DNA of 22,881 nt from PVC group bacterium (GCA_003565815.1 PXAS01000372.1:1-22881), one strand, 5' to 3'. Positions 15,219 to 22,881 are shown, numbered from the stretch's first letter. The notes: a model not told the origin generated them from the letters alone. Numbers and translations are program-made.

Positions 15219-16655
15219 GTGAATATTCCCGCATTCGCCATACTGGGTCACCCCAACGAGGGCAAGTCCTCCGTGGTCTCCACGCTTGCCGAGGACGAGA
15301 CCGTTTCCATCAGCCGCACACCCGGAGAAACCCGGCGTTGCCATACCTATTCCGTGACCCTGCAAGGAACCCCACGATTCAAACTGATCGATACCCCCGG
15401 CTTTCAAAACCCCGCCGCGGTGCTGCAATGGTTTCAATCCCACCCGGGACCGGAAGCCGATGTCGTCAGCGATTTTCTCAAAGCCCACGCGGGACAGGAA
15501 CGCTTTCATCACGACATGGAACTGCTCCACCCCCTTTCCGATCAAGCGGGCATCCTCTACGTGGTCGACGCCTCCCGTCCGCTTCGCGAGGTGGACCGGC
15601 AGGAAATGGAAATCCTCCGACTCACCGGACGGCCCCGCATGGCCTTGCTGAACTGCAAACGCGAGGGGTCCGCCTATCATGAAGTTTGGCGGGACGCGGT
15701 GGGCCGGCGTTTCAACATCATCAGAGATTTCAATGCCCACCACGCCACCTTCTCCGAACGCATCCATCTTTTGGAAGCCCTCAAGGTCCTCAACCAAGAG
15801 TGGGAAGGGCCGCTGACCGAGGTGATCGAGGCTCTCCGGGAAGACTGGCATCGCCGAACATCCGAAAGCACGCTCGTGCTGCTCGAACTCCTCCGCGACG
15901 CCGTCCACCATGTTCATCACCATCGCATGAACGCCACCGACCCCATGGACACACAAAAAGATGCCGCCATCGAAGGCTACCGAAAAGATCTCCGGGCCAT
16001 GGAGCAACGCGCCCGCAAAAATTGGCGCGCCCTGTACCACCACCAGACTCTTCCCGGGGGAGAGGATCTGTCTCCGCTGGTGGGCGGGGACCTGTTTGCG
16101 GAGCACGTTTGGCGTTTGCTCGGCTTTTCCAGACGCCAATTGACCACCATCGGCGCCGTCACCGGCGGCATCCTCGGCGCGGGCGCGGATCTGGCCGCAG
16201 GCGGTCTCACCTTCGGCGTTCTGGCCGCCGGGGGCGCCGCGCTCGGCGCCATGGGCGGATGGAAAGGTGGACCCAATCTCGGTGCCAAACGTCTTCCCCT
16301 CCCCGGCGGTCGCACTTTCGCTTCGGAAACCCTCCAAGTCGGACCCTGCCGCGATTTCCAACTCGTTTCCATTCTTGTGGACCGCTCCCTGCTCTATCTC
16401 TCCCGCCTCATGAATTGGGCCCACGGACGGCGGGACCACGAGGCCTTCCAAGCCGCCATCCGACAAAGCGAAGGATTTGTCACCCATTGGAGCAAAGAAC
16501 AACGGGATCTGTTGCTGCGCTGGTTCACACGCCACCAAAAACAAAGGGAAACCGCGGAAACCGACGCCGAACTCAAGGAGCTTCTCGAGCGAATTCTCAT
16601 GGAATTGGGGGGAAGAATCTCGCCGGGACCGCGCGCCGACAAAGGAGCGTCTTGA
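15219..16655 (+). CDS. Membrane-associated GTPase of the DUF3482 type
   Basis: 478 aa, GTG start. The N-terminal G domain (1-170) has G1 GHPNEGKSS at 10-18, a candidate switch threonine in ISRTPGETRR, G3 DTPG at 58-61 and an atypical G4 (LNCKRE in place of NKxD). The middle is helical and His/Arg-rich (HHVHHHRM). A Gly/Ala-rich hydrophobic stretch (TTIGAVTGGILGAGADLAAGG...) probably associates with the membrane, followed by a helical C-terminal region. This matches GTPases with a DUF3482 C-terminal domain, usually paired with DUF2868 proteins. The TGA overlaps the ATG of the response regulator by one base. No Shine-Dalgarno; the promoter lies directly before the GTG. Confidence 0.85.
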   Translation: MNIPAFAILGHPNEGKSSVVSTLAEDETVSISRTPGETRRCHTYSVTLQGTPRFKLIDTPGFQNPAAVLQWFQSHPGPEADVVSDFLKAHAGQERFHHDMELLHPLSDQAGILYVVDASRPLREVDRQEMEILRLTGRPRMALLNCKREGSAYHEVWRDAVGRRFNIIRDFNAHHATFSERIHLLEALKVLNQEWEGPLTEVIEALREDWHRRTSESTLVLLELLRDAVHHVHHHRMNATDPMDTQKDAAIEGYRKDLRAMEQRARKNWRALYHHQTLPGGEDLSPLVGGDLFAEHVWRLLGFSRRQLTTIGAVTGGILGAGADLAAGGLTFGVLAAGGAALGAMGGWKGGPNLGAKRLPLPGGRTFASETLQVGPCRDFQLVSILVDRSLLYLSRLMNWAHGRRDHEAFQAAIRQSEGFVTHWSKEQRDLLLRWFTRHQKQRETAETDAELKELLERILMELGGRISPGPRADKGAS

Positions 16656-17359
16656 TGGCGGACATCCTCATCGTGGAAGATGAACGGCATATCGCCGATG
16701 TCTTGGCCTTCCTGTTGCGGGAAAAAGGCTGGCGGGTCCGCCGGGCCGAAGATGGCACCGCCGCCCTGTCCATGGTGCAACACCAAAAACCCGACTTGAT
16801 ATTGCTCGACCTGCATCTCCCCGGAATTCAGGGGCTTCCCTTCATGAAACGGGTGCGTGAGCTGTATCCGGCCCAGGCGGTCGTCATCCTCACCGCGCAG
16901 GGAGAAGAGGACGCTCGGGTGCGGGGCATGGAAGCGGGCGCGGATGATTATGTCTGCAAGCCGTTTAACAACCGGGAACTGGTGGCCCGCGTGCAGGCGG
17001 TTTTGCGGCGCACCCGGGGCGATTTCCTTCGGGAAGAATCCCCTCGGGAACCGGAAATCGTCCTCGCCCCGCTCCGCCTCGACTGCGCCGGGTTCCGTCT
17101 CTACGTCGGGGACAATCCCATCGACCTCGCCAAACATGAATTTTCACTCATGGAAGCTCTCATGCGCCACCCCGCCCGGGTTTTCACCAGGGATCAACTC
17201 ATCGCGAAAATGTATGCGGAGGGAGAGGACGTGTTTGACAATGCCGTCGATACCACTGTCTGGCGGTTGCGCAAAAAAGTCAGGGAAATCACCCCCGACT
17301 TGAATCCCATCAAAACCATCTACGGTCTTGGTTACCGTTTTTCCGGCGAACCCACATGA
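16655..17359 (+). CDS. OmpR/PhoB-family response regulator
   Basis: 234 aa. The receiver domain (1-120) has the acidic pair Glu8/Asp9, phospho-acceptor Asp52 (LILLDLHLPG), Thr80 and Lys102 (YVCKPF), all intact. A winged helix of the OmpR type follows from about 130 to 232, ending with the typical TIYGLGYRF. AAAGGAGC precedes the ATG. The gene overlaps the GTPase stop (TGATG) and the kinase start (ATGA), so the three are translationally coupled. Target genes are unknown. Confidence 0.96.
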   Translation: MADILIVEDERHIADVLAFLLREKGWRVRRAEDGTAALSMVQHQKPDLILLDLHLPGIQGLPFMKRVRELYPAQAVVILTAQGEEDARVRGMEAGADDYVCKPFNNRELVARVQAVLRRTRGDFLREESPREPEIVLAPLRLDCAGFRLYVGDNPIDLAKHEFSLMEALMRHPARVFTRDQLIAKMYAEGEDVFDNAVDTTVWRLRKKVREITPDLNPIKTIYGLGYRFSGEPT

Positions 17360-18738
17360 AATTTAGAATTCGCATCATCCTCACCATGCTCGCGGTCGCG
17401 GTGTTGCCCATGCTCCTCATCAACCGCTATGCGCTCGCCTTCTTTCATCACTTCAGCAAAGAAGCCCTTGAACACAACATGGTGAACAGCGCCAAATTAA
17501 CCTCCGATGTCTTTCAGGCCGACATGGATGCCGCCGACCGCAAAACCATCCTGGCCGCGCATGCGCTGGAAACCGAAAGTCGCATTCGGTTTTTTGACGC
17601 CGAAGAAACCTTGCTCTTTGACACCGGGGAGAGTCCCGGTCTGAACATCGGGGAAAACACCGACGTTCAATCCGCTTTGCAAACCGGACAATACGCCGCG
17701 CGCTGGCGGCTCACCCCGGACAGGAGCCGCTTGTATTATTTTTCCGCATGGCCGCAAATCGATCCTGTCACCGGCGAGGTCGAAGGCGTGGCCCAGGTCA
17801 TACGCCATACCGCGCCCATCACCAGAGCCATCCTGAACATGAAAGCCCACCAAACCCGGGCCACTTGGTGGGCCGCCGCAACGTCCGTCATCCTCTCGGT
17901 CCTTTTTGCCATTCTCCTCACGCTGCGACTGCGCGCGCTGCGGCATGCCGCCACCGAATACGCACAAACCGGAGACGCCACCGGATTTGAAATGACGGGC
18001 AAGGACGAGATCGCGGACCTCGCCGCCGAATTCCGCACCATGGCCAAAGAATTGGAAAAACGGCAAGCCTATAACCGTGACTTTGTCCTCACCACCCTGC
18101 ACGAACTCAAAACACCCCTCACCGCCATCCAAGGCGCCGCCGAACTCTTGCGCGAGCGGCCCGACCTTCCCGCAGCGGATCGCACGAAATTCGCGGGCAA
18201 CATCTCTTTTCAGTCGGAACGCCTGTCACGCCTCGTCGAAGAACTGCGGGCCATCACCTCCCTGGACGTGGAACTTCCCGGAGAGCCCATGCAACTCATG
18301 CACATCGGCATGCTGATTCAGAACATTGTCGACCGCATCCGCCCCGCCTTCAATTGCGAAATCATCCTCAAAGGCACGGACAACCAGATCATGGCCAGGG
18401 TTTTGCCCCGCCGCATCGAGCAGGTAATGGTGAACCTGCTGGAAAACGCCGAACGCCATAATCCCGAAGACAAAGCGGTTTGCGTGGCGCTTTCGGAAAC
18501 GGAAACCCATGCCCGCATCCGTGTCATGGATCAGGGGCCGGGATTCGCCCCCGAAAACATCGACCGCGTCTTTGACCGCTTTTTCACCACCGTTCCCAAA
18601 GGCGAAACCCTCAATCAGGGCCGGGGCTTGGGGCTTGCCGTCGTCAAACGCATTGTCGAAGCCCACCGCGGCCAAGTGTTCGCCCTCAACCGCGATGAAG
18701 GCGGCGCCTGCGTCGGGTTTGAACTACCGCTTGCGTGA
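17356..18738 (+). CDS. Membrane sensor histidine kinase
   Basis: 460 aa. TM1 at about 6-29, an extracytoplasmic sensor domain of about 140 residues (CreC/PAS-like in length, not assigned), TM2 at about 170-190, a HAMP-like linker, then the kinase core: phospho-acceptor His249 in TTLHELKTPLTAI, N box VNLLENAERHN (359-369), G1 MDQGPGF (391-397) and G2 GRGLGLAVV (422-430). It should phosphorylate the preceding response regulator. The last 15 bases overlap the convergent transposase gene, yet the C-terminus (VGFELPLA) looks like a normal kinase end. Confidence 0.95.
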   Translation: MKFRIRIILTMLAVAVLPMLLINRYALAFFHHFSKEALEHNMVNSAKLTSDVFQADMDAADRKTILAAHALETESRIRFFDAEETLLFDTGESPGLNIGENTDVQSALQTGQYAARWRLTPDRSRLYYFSAWPQIDPVTGEVEGVAQVIRHTAPITRAILNMKAHQTRATWWAAATSVILSVLFAILLTLRLRALRHAATEYAQTGDATGFEMTGKDEIADLAAEFRTMAKELEKRQAYNRDFVLTTLHELKTPLTAIQGAAELLRERPDLPAADRTKFAGNISFQSERLSRLVEELRAITSLDVELPGEPMQLMHIGMLIQNIVDRIRPAFNCEIILKGTDNQIMARVLPRRIEQVMVNLLENAERHNPEDKAVCVALSETETHARIRVMDQGPGFAPENIDRVFDRFFTTVPKGETLNQGRGLGLAVVKRIVEAHRGQVFALNRDEGGACVGFELPLA

Positions 18739-19890
18739 TTTCACTTCCCGCATGGCTTTCATTCCCGGCCAGCAGCCTCCCGGAACCGGACGGGCCGCCC
18801 TGTCCCGTTTCGGACCGAAACAAGAACGAAACTCCTCCATCAGGGCCTGCAAATACCCCTCCCCTCCAATCGCGGCTCCATCCGAGAAAAAGCGCAAGCG
18901 CTGCCGCAACATTTTGGCCATCGGCACTTCTCCCTGACGCTCGAATTCCTCCACGACCTGAACCGGATCAAATCCCTTCCGCTGCCTGAATTTCTCCTTG
19001 GCGTGCCGATCCTCCTTGCGTGAACGCCCCTTGTAGACCAGCCACACCCGATAAGACGCCTGAACGTCCCCCCACCCTTTCGGGATGGCCCTGCGGCGAC
19101 GCTCTTCATTCATCGCCGGCACAATCTCCCGCCAATCCATCTGTTGCCGCAATTGATGCCAGCGAACATGCAATGCCGGGGGAGGCTGATACCCCTTGGA
19201 CAGCCTCACCAAAACCTCCAAACCCGCACGCGCGAGCTTTCCTCCACCGCAGGCCTCCCCGTAACCGCACCACCGATACGTCATCGGATCTTCGCAAAGA
19301 TTGGCCCGCAACGGGTTCAGATCGATATAGGCGGCCACCGCCAACACCGACAACGGATTTTCCTCCACCACCACACTCCGATACCGCCCTTCCCAGAAAC
19401 TCCCCTTCACATCGTGTCGTTGATTGTACCACCTCGAAAAGCCCTGCTTCACCACCCGCATAAACGCCGGCAAATCGTACATGCGCCCCGTAACCTCCCC
19501 CAGCATTTCTTTGGCAAGCTTTTCACCGCCCCGCTCATAAAAAGTCTTCCAATATTCCACTTTTTCCTCCGGCCAGACACGTTTCAGCCGACGCAACACC
19601 TCCTCGGACGAGATTTCAACCCGTTCCGGCACCCACAGCAGCAGATGGAAATGATTATCCATCAAACAATGTGTAATCACCGAAATCCCCGAAAAATCCG
19701 CCCATCGCCGCACCAAATCCAGAAAAACCCGCTTCTCCTCCTCTCCGATCAAAAACCGCTGATGACACACCCGACTGGTCACATGCACAAAATACGCCCC
19801 CCGCTTCGGCAAAATCCGCAATCCCCGCTTCCGATTCGGCCCGCCCGCCCAAACCGTCGGCATCGATGTATGTGGTATCATGGCTTTCAT
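18724..19890 (-). CDS. REP-associated tyrosine transposase (RAYT, Y1/HUH family)
   Basis: 388 aa from the ATG at 19890. The N-terminal domain is the Y1 transposase fold: VTSRVCHQRFL at the start, the HUH pair in MDNHFHLLL (about 77-85), and the likely catalytic Tyr155 in FSRWYNQRH, followed by the family signature KGSFWEGRYRS. The C-terminal 150 residues are basic and poorly conserved. RAYTs are single-copy domesticated relatives of IS200/IS605 that nick palindromic REP sequences. I see no dispersed REP sequences in the window, only one hairpin just upstream (19924-19954). A G-rich AGGGTGG precedes the start; the frame continues to a TTG at 19929. It ends inside the histidine kinase gene on the other strand. 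Confidence 0.9.
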   Translation of the reverse strand: MKAMIPHTSMPTVWAGGPNRKRGLRILPKRGAYFVHVTSRVCHQRFLIGEEEKRVFLDLVRRWADFSGISVITHCLMDNHFHLLLWVPERVEISSEEVLRRLKRVWPEEKVEYWKTFYERGGEKLAKEMLGEVTGRMYDLPAFMRVVKQGFSRWYNQRHDVKGSFWEGRYRSVVVEENPLSVLAVAAYIDLNPLRANLCEDPMTYRWCGYGEACGGGKLARAGLEVLVRLSKGYQPPPALHVRWHQLRQQMDWREIVPAMNEERRRRAIPKGWGDVQASYRVWLVYKGRSRKEDRHAKEKFRQRKGFDPVQVVEEFERQGEVPMAKMLRQRLRFFSDGAAIGGEGYLQALMEEFRSCFGPKRDRAARPVPGGCWPGMKAMREVKSRKR

Positions 19891-19923
19891 CCCCCCACCC
19901 TGCCAAAAACCACCCGCCCTGTC

Positions 19924-19954
19924 AACCAATAATTCACCTGTTGCATTATTGGTT
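19924..19954. repeat. 10-bp inverted repeat hairpin upstream of the RAYT gene
   Basis: AACCAATAAT (19924-19933) and its exact complement ATTATTGGTT (19945-19954) enclose an 11-base loop. A T-rich stretch follows on the plus strand. It lies between the divergent RAYT and PrsW genes. It could be a transposase recognition hairpin, an operator or a weak terminator; the sequence alone does not decide. Confidence 0.7.
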
Positions 19955-19964
19955 TATTTTTCGC

Positions 19965-19992
19965 TCGAACCGGGCATGGTTTTGTGTATGGC
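19965..19992 (+). promoter_or_regulatory. PrsW gene promoter candidate, probably leaderless
   Basis: TCGAAC (19965-19970), a 16-base spacer and TATGGC (19987-19992), then 6 bases to the ATG at 19999. Both boxes match the consensus at only three positions, but the spacing repeats that of the other leaderless candidates here. It favours 19999 over the GTG at 19984. Confidence 0.3.
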
Positions 19993-19998
19993 ATCTTT

Positions 19999-21516
19999 AT
20001 GCACCCTTCGTTCGTTTCTTTTCACAGGCTTTCTTATTCCCGGCGCGGGCTGGGGGTGAGTTGTGCGGTTTTGCTTTCCGTGGGACTGGTTTGCGCGACT
20101 TTGACTTCTTTTCTGATGGCCCCGGGGTTTCCGGGTCCTGTTTTCGAAAAGCCCGATGCGCCGCAATTGGATCTCATTTCCATCTTCCAGCCTTTTTTGC
20201 ATCCACAAGGTCCGTCGACGATTTTCCCGCCCGGGGTGTTTGATTTCGCTGAGGTTTCCCCCGAATCGACGCCGGCCCAATTGGGCCTGATGCTTTTGTC
20301 CGATGGCACCGAGGAGGTGCTTCCCCTCTTGGAGGTCATGGCGGATCTGGATTCACCGGAAAAAGGCATCCAATATCTGCTGGGGGTGTACCACATGCGT
20401 CGGGGCAATTATGCCGAAGCGGGTTCGTATTTCGAAAACGAAAATCTGGCCCATCCCGATCCCCGGGCTCGCTTCGCGCATCTGGACGCCCTATTCCGCG
20501 GCGGGTTTGACGAGCAGATCGATGCCCTTCGGGCAGATCCCGCCTACCAACGGGAAATGCGCGGTGCTTTTTTGATGCGGGTGGGTCTCCGTCGCGGCAA
20601 CTGGCGGCAGGTTTTCAAAAATTTCTGGATCGCGGAATATGCGGGACTACGCCCTTCCCTTCTGTTCCTCACGCTTTTGAGCGGTTCGATTTGGGTGATC
20701 ATTTTTCTGCACATCCTCCCACCGGGGTCAATGCGCCGCATTCGGGGGCTTGCGCTTCTGGCCCTGGCTTTGGGCTGGATGTCCACATGGCCCACACTCT
20801 GGAGCGACATGTGGATGGGCATGCATTTCCCCATCGAACCGGGTACGGATTTCTTTTCCCTATTTCTTTATTTCACTTTGTCGGTGGGCGTGCGAGAGGA
20901 ACTCTGTAAATTGCTGTTATTTGTCCCCCTTCTCCCATGGGCACTCAAAAAGGGAACCGACTTGGACGCGCTCTTGCTCGGGGCAATGGTCGGTCTGGGC
21001 TTCGCCATCGAGGAAAACATCAATTATTTCGATCAAATCCTGACCGGCGGCATTACGGTGGGGCGCTTTGTGAGCGCGAATTTTCTGCATGCCACGCTGA
21101 CGGGTGCCTGTGCCCTGGCCCTGACCCGCATGGTCAAAGCCCCCGGACGCTGGTTTCAAGACAGCCTCACGATCATCGTTTCCGCCATTCTTCTTCACGG
21201 CGTTTATAACACACTGCTCAGCGCACCCGTACCCGGAGTCGGCGACATGAGCTATTTTGCAGGCACGGCTCTCGCGGGATGCGCCATACTTTTTTTCCGG
21301 GAAGTCCGGTCCCGCGCTGAGTTCAGGGGAAGGATCATTTCCATCACCGGTTTGTTTTTCTGGGGGTTTTGCATCCTCATCAATATGGAGTTGGTCATGA
21401 CCGCGCTGATTTTGCCCGTCAAACAGGCGGTGGAAATCGTGGGCCACTCCGCCTTGGCGGGCATCGTCAGCGCCTTCGTCTTTCTCCACCATGTAAACGA
21501 ACCCTTGGGGGAATAA
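19999..21516 (+). CDS. PrsW-family membrane protease with N-terminal TPR-like region
   Basis: 505 aa. A signal anchor lies at about 18-40. Residues 90-215 form a soluble helical region with a TPR-like unit (IQYLLGVYHMRRGNYAEAGSYFE). From about 220 on there are eight or so membrane segments carrying the PrsW motifs: GVREELCK with the Glu pair at 300-301, AIEENINYF at 336-344, NFLHATLTG with His364, and LLHGVYN with His400. PrsW proteins belong to the ABC/CPBP-type glutamic membrane protease superfamily; Bacillus PrsW makes the first cut in an anti-sigma factor. No anti-sigma gene is nearby, so the substrate is unknown. The N-terminal region suggests a protein partner. It converges on hldD with 9 bases between stops. 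Confidence 0.88.
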   Translation: MHPSFVSFHRLSYSRRGLGVSCAVLLSVGLVCATLTSFLMAPGFPGPVFEKPDAPQLDLISIFQPFLHPQGPSTIFPPGVFDFAEVSPESTPAQLGLMLLSDGTEEVLPLLEVMADLDSPEKGIQYLLGVYHMRRGNYAEAGSYFENENLAHPDPRARFAHLDALFRGGFDEQIDALRADPAYQREMRGAFLMRVGLRRGNWRQVFKNFWIAEYAGLRPSLLFLTLLSGSIWVIIFLHILPPGSMRRIRGLALLALALGWMSTWPTLWSDMWMGMHFPIEPGTDFFSLFLYFTLSVGVREELCKLLLFVPLLPWALKKGTDLDALLLGAMVGLGFAIEENINYFDQILTGGITVGRFVSANFLHATLTGACALALTRMVKAPGRWFQDSLTIIVSAILLHGVYNTLLSAPVPGVGDMSYFAGTALAGCAILFFREVRSRAEFRGRIISITGLFFWGFCILINMELVMTALILPVKQAVEIVGHSALAGIVSAFVFLHHVNEPLGE

Positions 21517-21525
21517 AGCCGGCGT

Positions 21526-22485
21526 CTACAGCGTGGCGACCGTTTCCCTGACGCCGTCCTCCAAAGAGGTGAACGGTTTTTCATAACCGGCCTCCCGCAG
21601 TTTGCTCATCTCCGCCCGGGTATAATACTGATACTTGGGCTGCAAATAATCGGGCATGTCGATGAACTCGATCACGGGCGCTTTTTCCAATGCCGCAAAC
21701 ACGGCGTTGACGAGATCCAGCCAACTTTTGGCTTCTCCGGTTCCGCAATTGAACAAACCGGAAGGCGCGTTTGGTTCGGCCAACCAAAGCGTCACGTCCA
21801 CCGCATCCTTCACGTAGACAAAATCCCGCAACTGCCGCCCGTGCTCGTATTCCGGGCGGTGACTTTTGAACAACTTGACCTTGCCCTCCGAGCGGATTTG
21901 TTCGGTGGCCTTGTGCACCACGGAACGCATGTCGCCCTTGTGTTGCTCGTTGGGTCCGTAGACATTGAAATATTTCAGTCCGGCAATTCGGTCAAGTTTG
22001 CCCGTGCGCAACGCCCAGAGATCAAACATTTGTTTGGAATACCCGTACATGTTCAATGGAAGGTATCCGGGGGTGCGCTCGTCCGCATCGGAATATCCCA
22101 AGGCACCATCTCCGTAGGTCGCGGCGCTGGAGGCATAAACAAAGCGCACATTCCGTTCCAGACACCATTCGCAAAGATCGCGGGTGTAGCGGTAATTGTT
22201 TTCAAGCAGGTAATCGGCATCGGTTTCGGTGGTGGCGCTGCAGGCGCCCAAATGAATGACCGCCCGCAGCCCGTCAAATTCGAGCCCCGCATCCAGCATT
22301 TCCATGAAATCATACGGATTCAGCAGATCCTCGTAAGTCAAACCCAACAGGTTTCGCCATTTTTCCCCCTCGCCCAATTCGTCCACCAGCAAAAGGTCGT
22401 TTTCGCCGCGAAGGTTGAGTTCTTTCACCAGGTTGCATCCGATAAAACCGGCGGCGCCCGTAACGATATGAGATATTTTTTTCAT
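21526..22485 (-). CDS. hldD: ADP-L-glycero-D-manno-heptose 6-epimerase
   Basis: 319 aa, full length (also called rfaD/waaD). It epimerises ADP-D-glycero- to ADP-L-glycero-D-manno-heptose, the last step before heptose enters the LPS inner core. The NADP-binding motif GAAGFIG is at 10-16, the catalytic Y-x3-K at Tyr147/Lys151 (MYGYSKQMFD), and family segments LGACSATTETD, KYFNVYGPNE and QLRDFVYVKD are present. The frame is open far upstream, but MKKISHIVTGAAGF is the natural N-terminus. A promoter-like pair ends 7 bases before this ATG and there is no Shine-Dalgarno. No other LPS gene is adjacent. Confidence 0.95.
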   Translation of the reverse strand: MKKISHIVTGAAGFIGCNLVKELNLRGENDLLLVDELGEGEKWRNLLGLTYEDLLNPYDFMEMLDAGLEFDGLRAVIHLGACSATTETDADYLLENNYRYTRDLCEWCLERNVRFVYASSAATYGDGALGYSDADERTPGYLPLNMYGYSKQMFDLWALRTGKLDRIAGLKYFNVYGPNEQHKGDMRSVVHKATEQIRSEGKVKLFKSHRPEYEHGRQLRDFVYVKDAVDVTLWLAEPNAPSGLFNCGTGEAKSWLDLVNAVFAALEKAPVIEFIDMPDYLQPKYQYYTRAEMSKLREAGYEKPFTSLEDGVRETVATL

Positions 22486-22492
22486 ACCCAAT

Positions 22493-22520
22493 GAAATACC
22501 CGAAATCCGATATAGTGCAA
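22493..22520 (-). promoter_or_regulatory. hldD promoter, probably leaderless
   Basis: Minus strand TTGCAC (22520-22515), a 16-base spacer and TATTTC (22498-22493), then 7 bases to the ATG at 22485. Confidence 0.45.
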
Positions 22521-22540
22521 GACGGGAGTGCCGCGGAAGC

Positions 22541-22568
22541 TTGCAAGTCGCGGGAAAACCGATAGATT
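22541..22568 (+). promoter_or_regulatory. YedK/HMCES gene promoter, probably leaderless
   Basis: TTGCAA (22541-22546), a 16-base spacer and TAGATT (22563-22568), then 7 bases to the ATG at 22576. The -35 box lies within the 8-base palindrome CTTGCAAG (22540-22547), a possible operator core. An upstream in-frame ATG at 22570 would precede the predicted transcription start. Confidence 0.5.
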
Positions 22569-22575
22569 CATGACC

Positions 22576-22881
22576 ATGTGCGGACGATTCACCCTTGCCA
22601 AAACCCCCAAGCAGATTCGCGGGGACTTTCCAGAACTTCCCGCGCCCGTCCGGCTGGCGCCCCGCTACAACGTCGCGCCCACGCAACCCGTTTGCGCCTG
22701 GATGGCCGACCCCGTGCCGCGCATGGAGATTTTCACCTGGGGACTCATTCCCCATTGGGCCCGCGATCCTTCCATCGGCGCAAAACTCATCAATGCCCGG
22801 GCCGAAACCCTCTTGGAAAAACCCTCCTTCAAGCAGTCGTTTCGCAGGAAAAGGTGCCTGATCCCCGCCGACGGCTGGTAC
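22576..22881 (+). CDS. SOS-response-associated peptidase family protein (YedK/HMCES), 3' end outside the window
   Basis: The first 102 residues are visible. Members sense abasic sites in single-stranded DNA and form a thiazolidine crosslink through Cys2, shielding the lesion. The required N-terminus is Met-Cys-Gly-Arg-Phe, so Cys2 is exposed after Met removal; this fixes the start at 22576 rather than the in-frame ATG at 22570. Also visible are RYNVAPTQ, TWGLIPHWA, the INARAET motif with its conserved Asn, Arg and Glu, and RCLIPADGWY at the window edge. The family is often SOS-linked; no LexA box is recognisable here. Divergent from hldD. Confidence 0.95.
   Translation, partial: MCGRFTLAKTPKQIRGDFPELPAPVRLAPRYNVAPTQPVCAWMADPVPRMEIFTWGLIPHWARDPSIGAKLINARAETLLEKPSFKQSFRRKRCLIPADGWY

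Noticed and set aside
14946..16544. A 532-codon minus-strand open frame opposite the GTPase gene
   Set aside because: High GC content keeps antisense frames open. The plus-strand GTPase has G1 and G3 motifs, a promoter and coupled downstream genes; the antisense product has none, and it would also run across a clear terminator.
15686..17359. A long plus-strand frame fusing an Arg/Pro-rich region to the response regulator
   Set aside because: The Arg/Pro-rich part is the +1 shadow of the GTPase. The response regulator has its own AAAGGAGC site and an ATG at 16655 overlapping the GTPase stop.

Overview
The window is 22.9 kb of densely coded, GC-rich bacterial DNA. No rRNA, tRNA or CRISPR array was recognised. 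A heptose epimerase of the LPS inner-core pathway and several exported proteins point to a Gram-negative cell. A GxxExxY-family gene, a short-LID adenylate kinase duplicated in tandem, and a RAYT-type transposase would fit a member of the PVC group (Verrucomicrobiota/Kiritimatiellota-like). That placement is inference from gene content and the style of the proteins, not from a marker-gene comparison.

Layout. 1-1021: a repeat-bordered GxxExxY nuclease-fold gene directly against the arsC stop codon. 1022-1847: arsR-arsC on the minus strand, with a palindromic operator at the arsR start. 1942-4317: recA followed by an HI0933-type flavoprotein (+). 4314-5723: a Glu/Leu/Phe/Val dehydrogenase (-), its stop codon overlapping that of the flavoprotein. 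5778-9584: a three-gene minus-strand operon, MarR regulator, ATP-grasp ligase and a 662-aa protein of no recognised family. I read a papain-like Gln/Cys/His/Asn constellation in the last one; this operon is the best candidate for an undescribed system. 9703-12835: thrC, a double-domain adk and a secreted acidic protein, all overlapping (-). 12983-18738: plus-strand membrane and signalling genes: a DUF2868 protein, a fasciclin protein with its own promoter and terminator, a DUF3482-type GTPase, and a response regulator/histidine kinase pair fused tightly to the GTPase gene. 18724-19890: a RAYT transposase running convergently into the kinase gene. 19999-21516: a TPR-like/PrsW fusion (+). 21526-22485: hldD/rfaD (-). 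22576 to the right edge: the start of a YedK/HMCES gene (+).

A theme runs through the intergenic regions. Several genes lack a Shine-Dalgarno sequence but have a -35/-10 pair spaced by 16 bases, with the -10 box ending only 6-7 bases before the start codon. This is the expected layout for leaderless mRNAs, and I used it to choose several start codons. Other genes (recA, fasciclin, response regulator, GxxExxY) have ordinary Shine-Dalgarno sites. A second theme is tandem domain duplication with a decayed second copy, seen in both the GxxExxY protein and Adk.

No gene-free stretch exceeds 300 bases. The longest (14940-15218) holds a strong terminator and the GTPase promoter. All calls are from reading the sequence; no database search was run.
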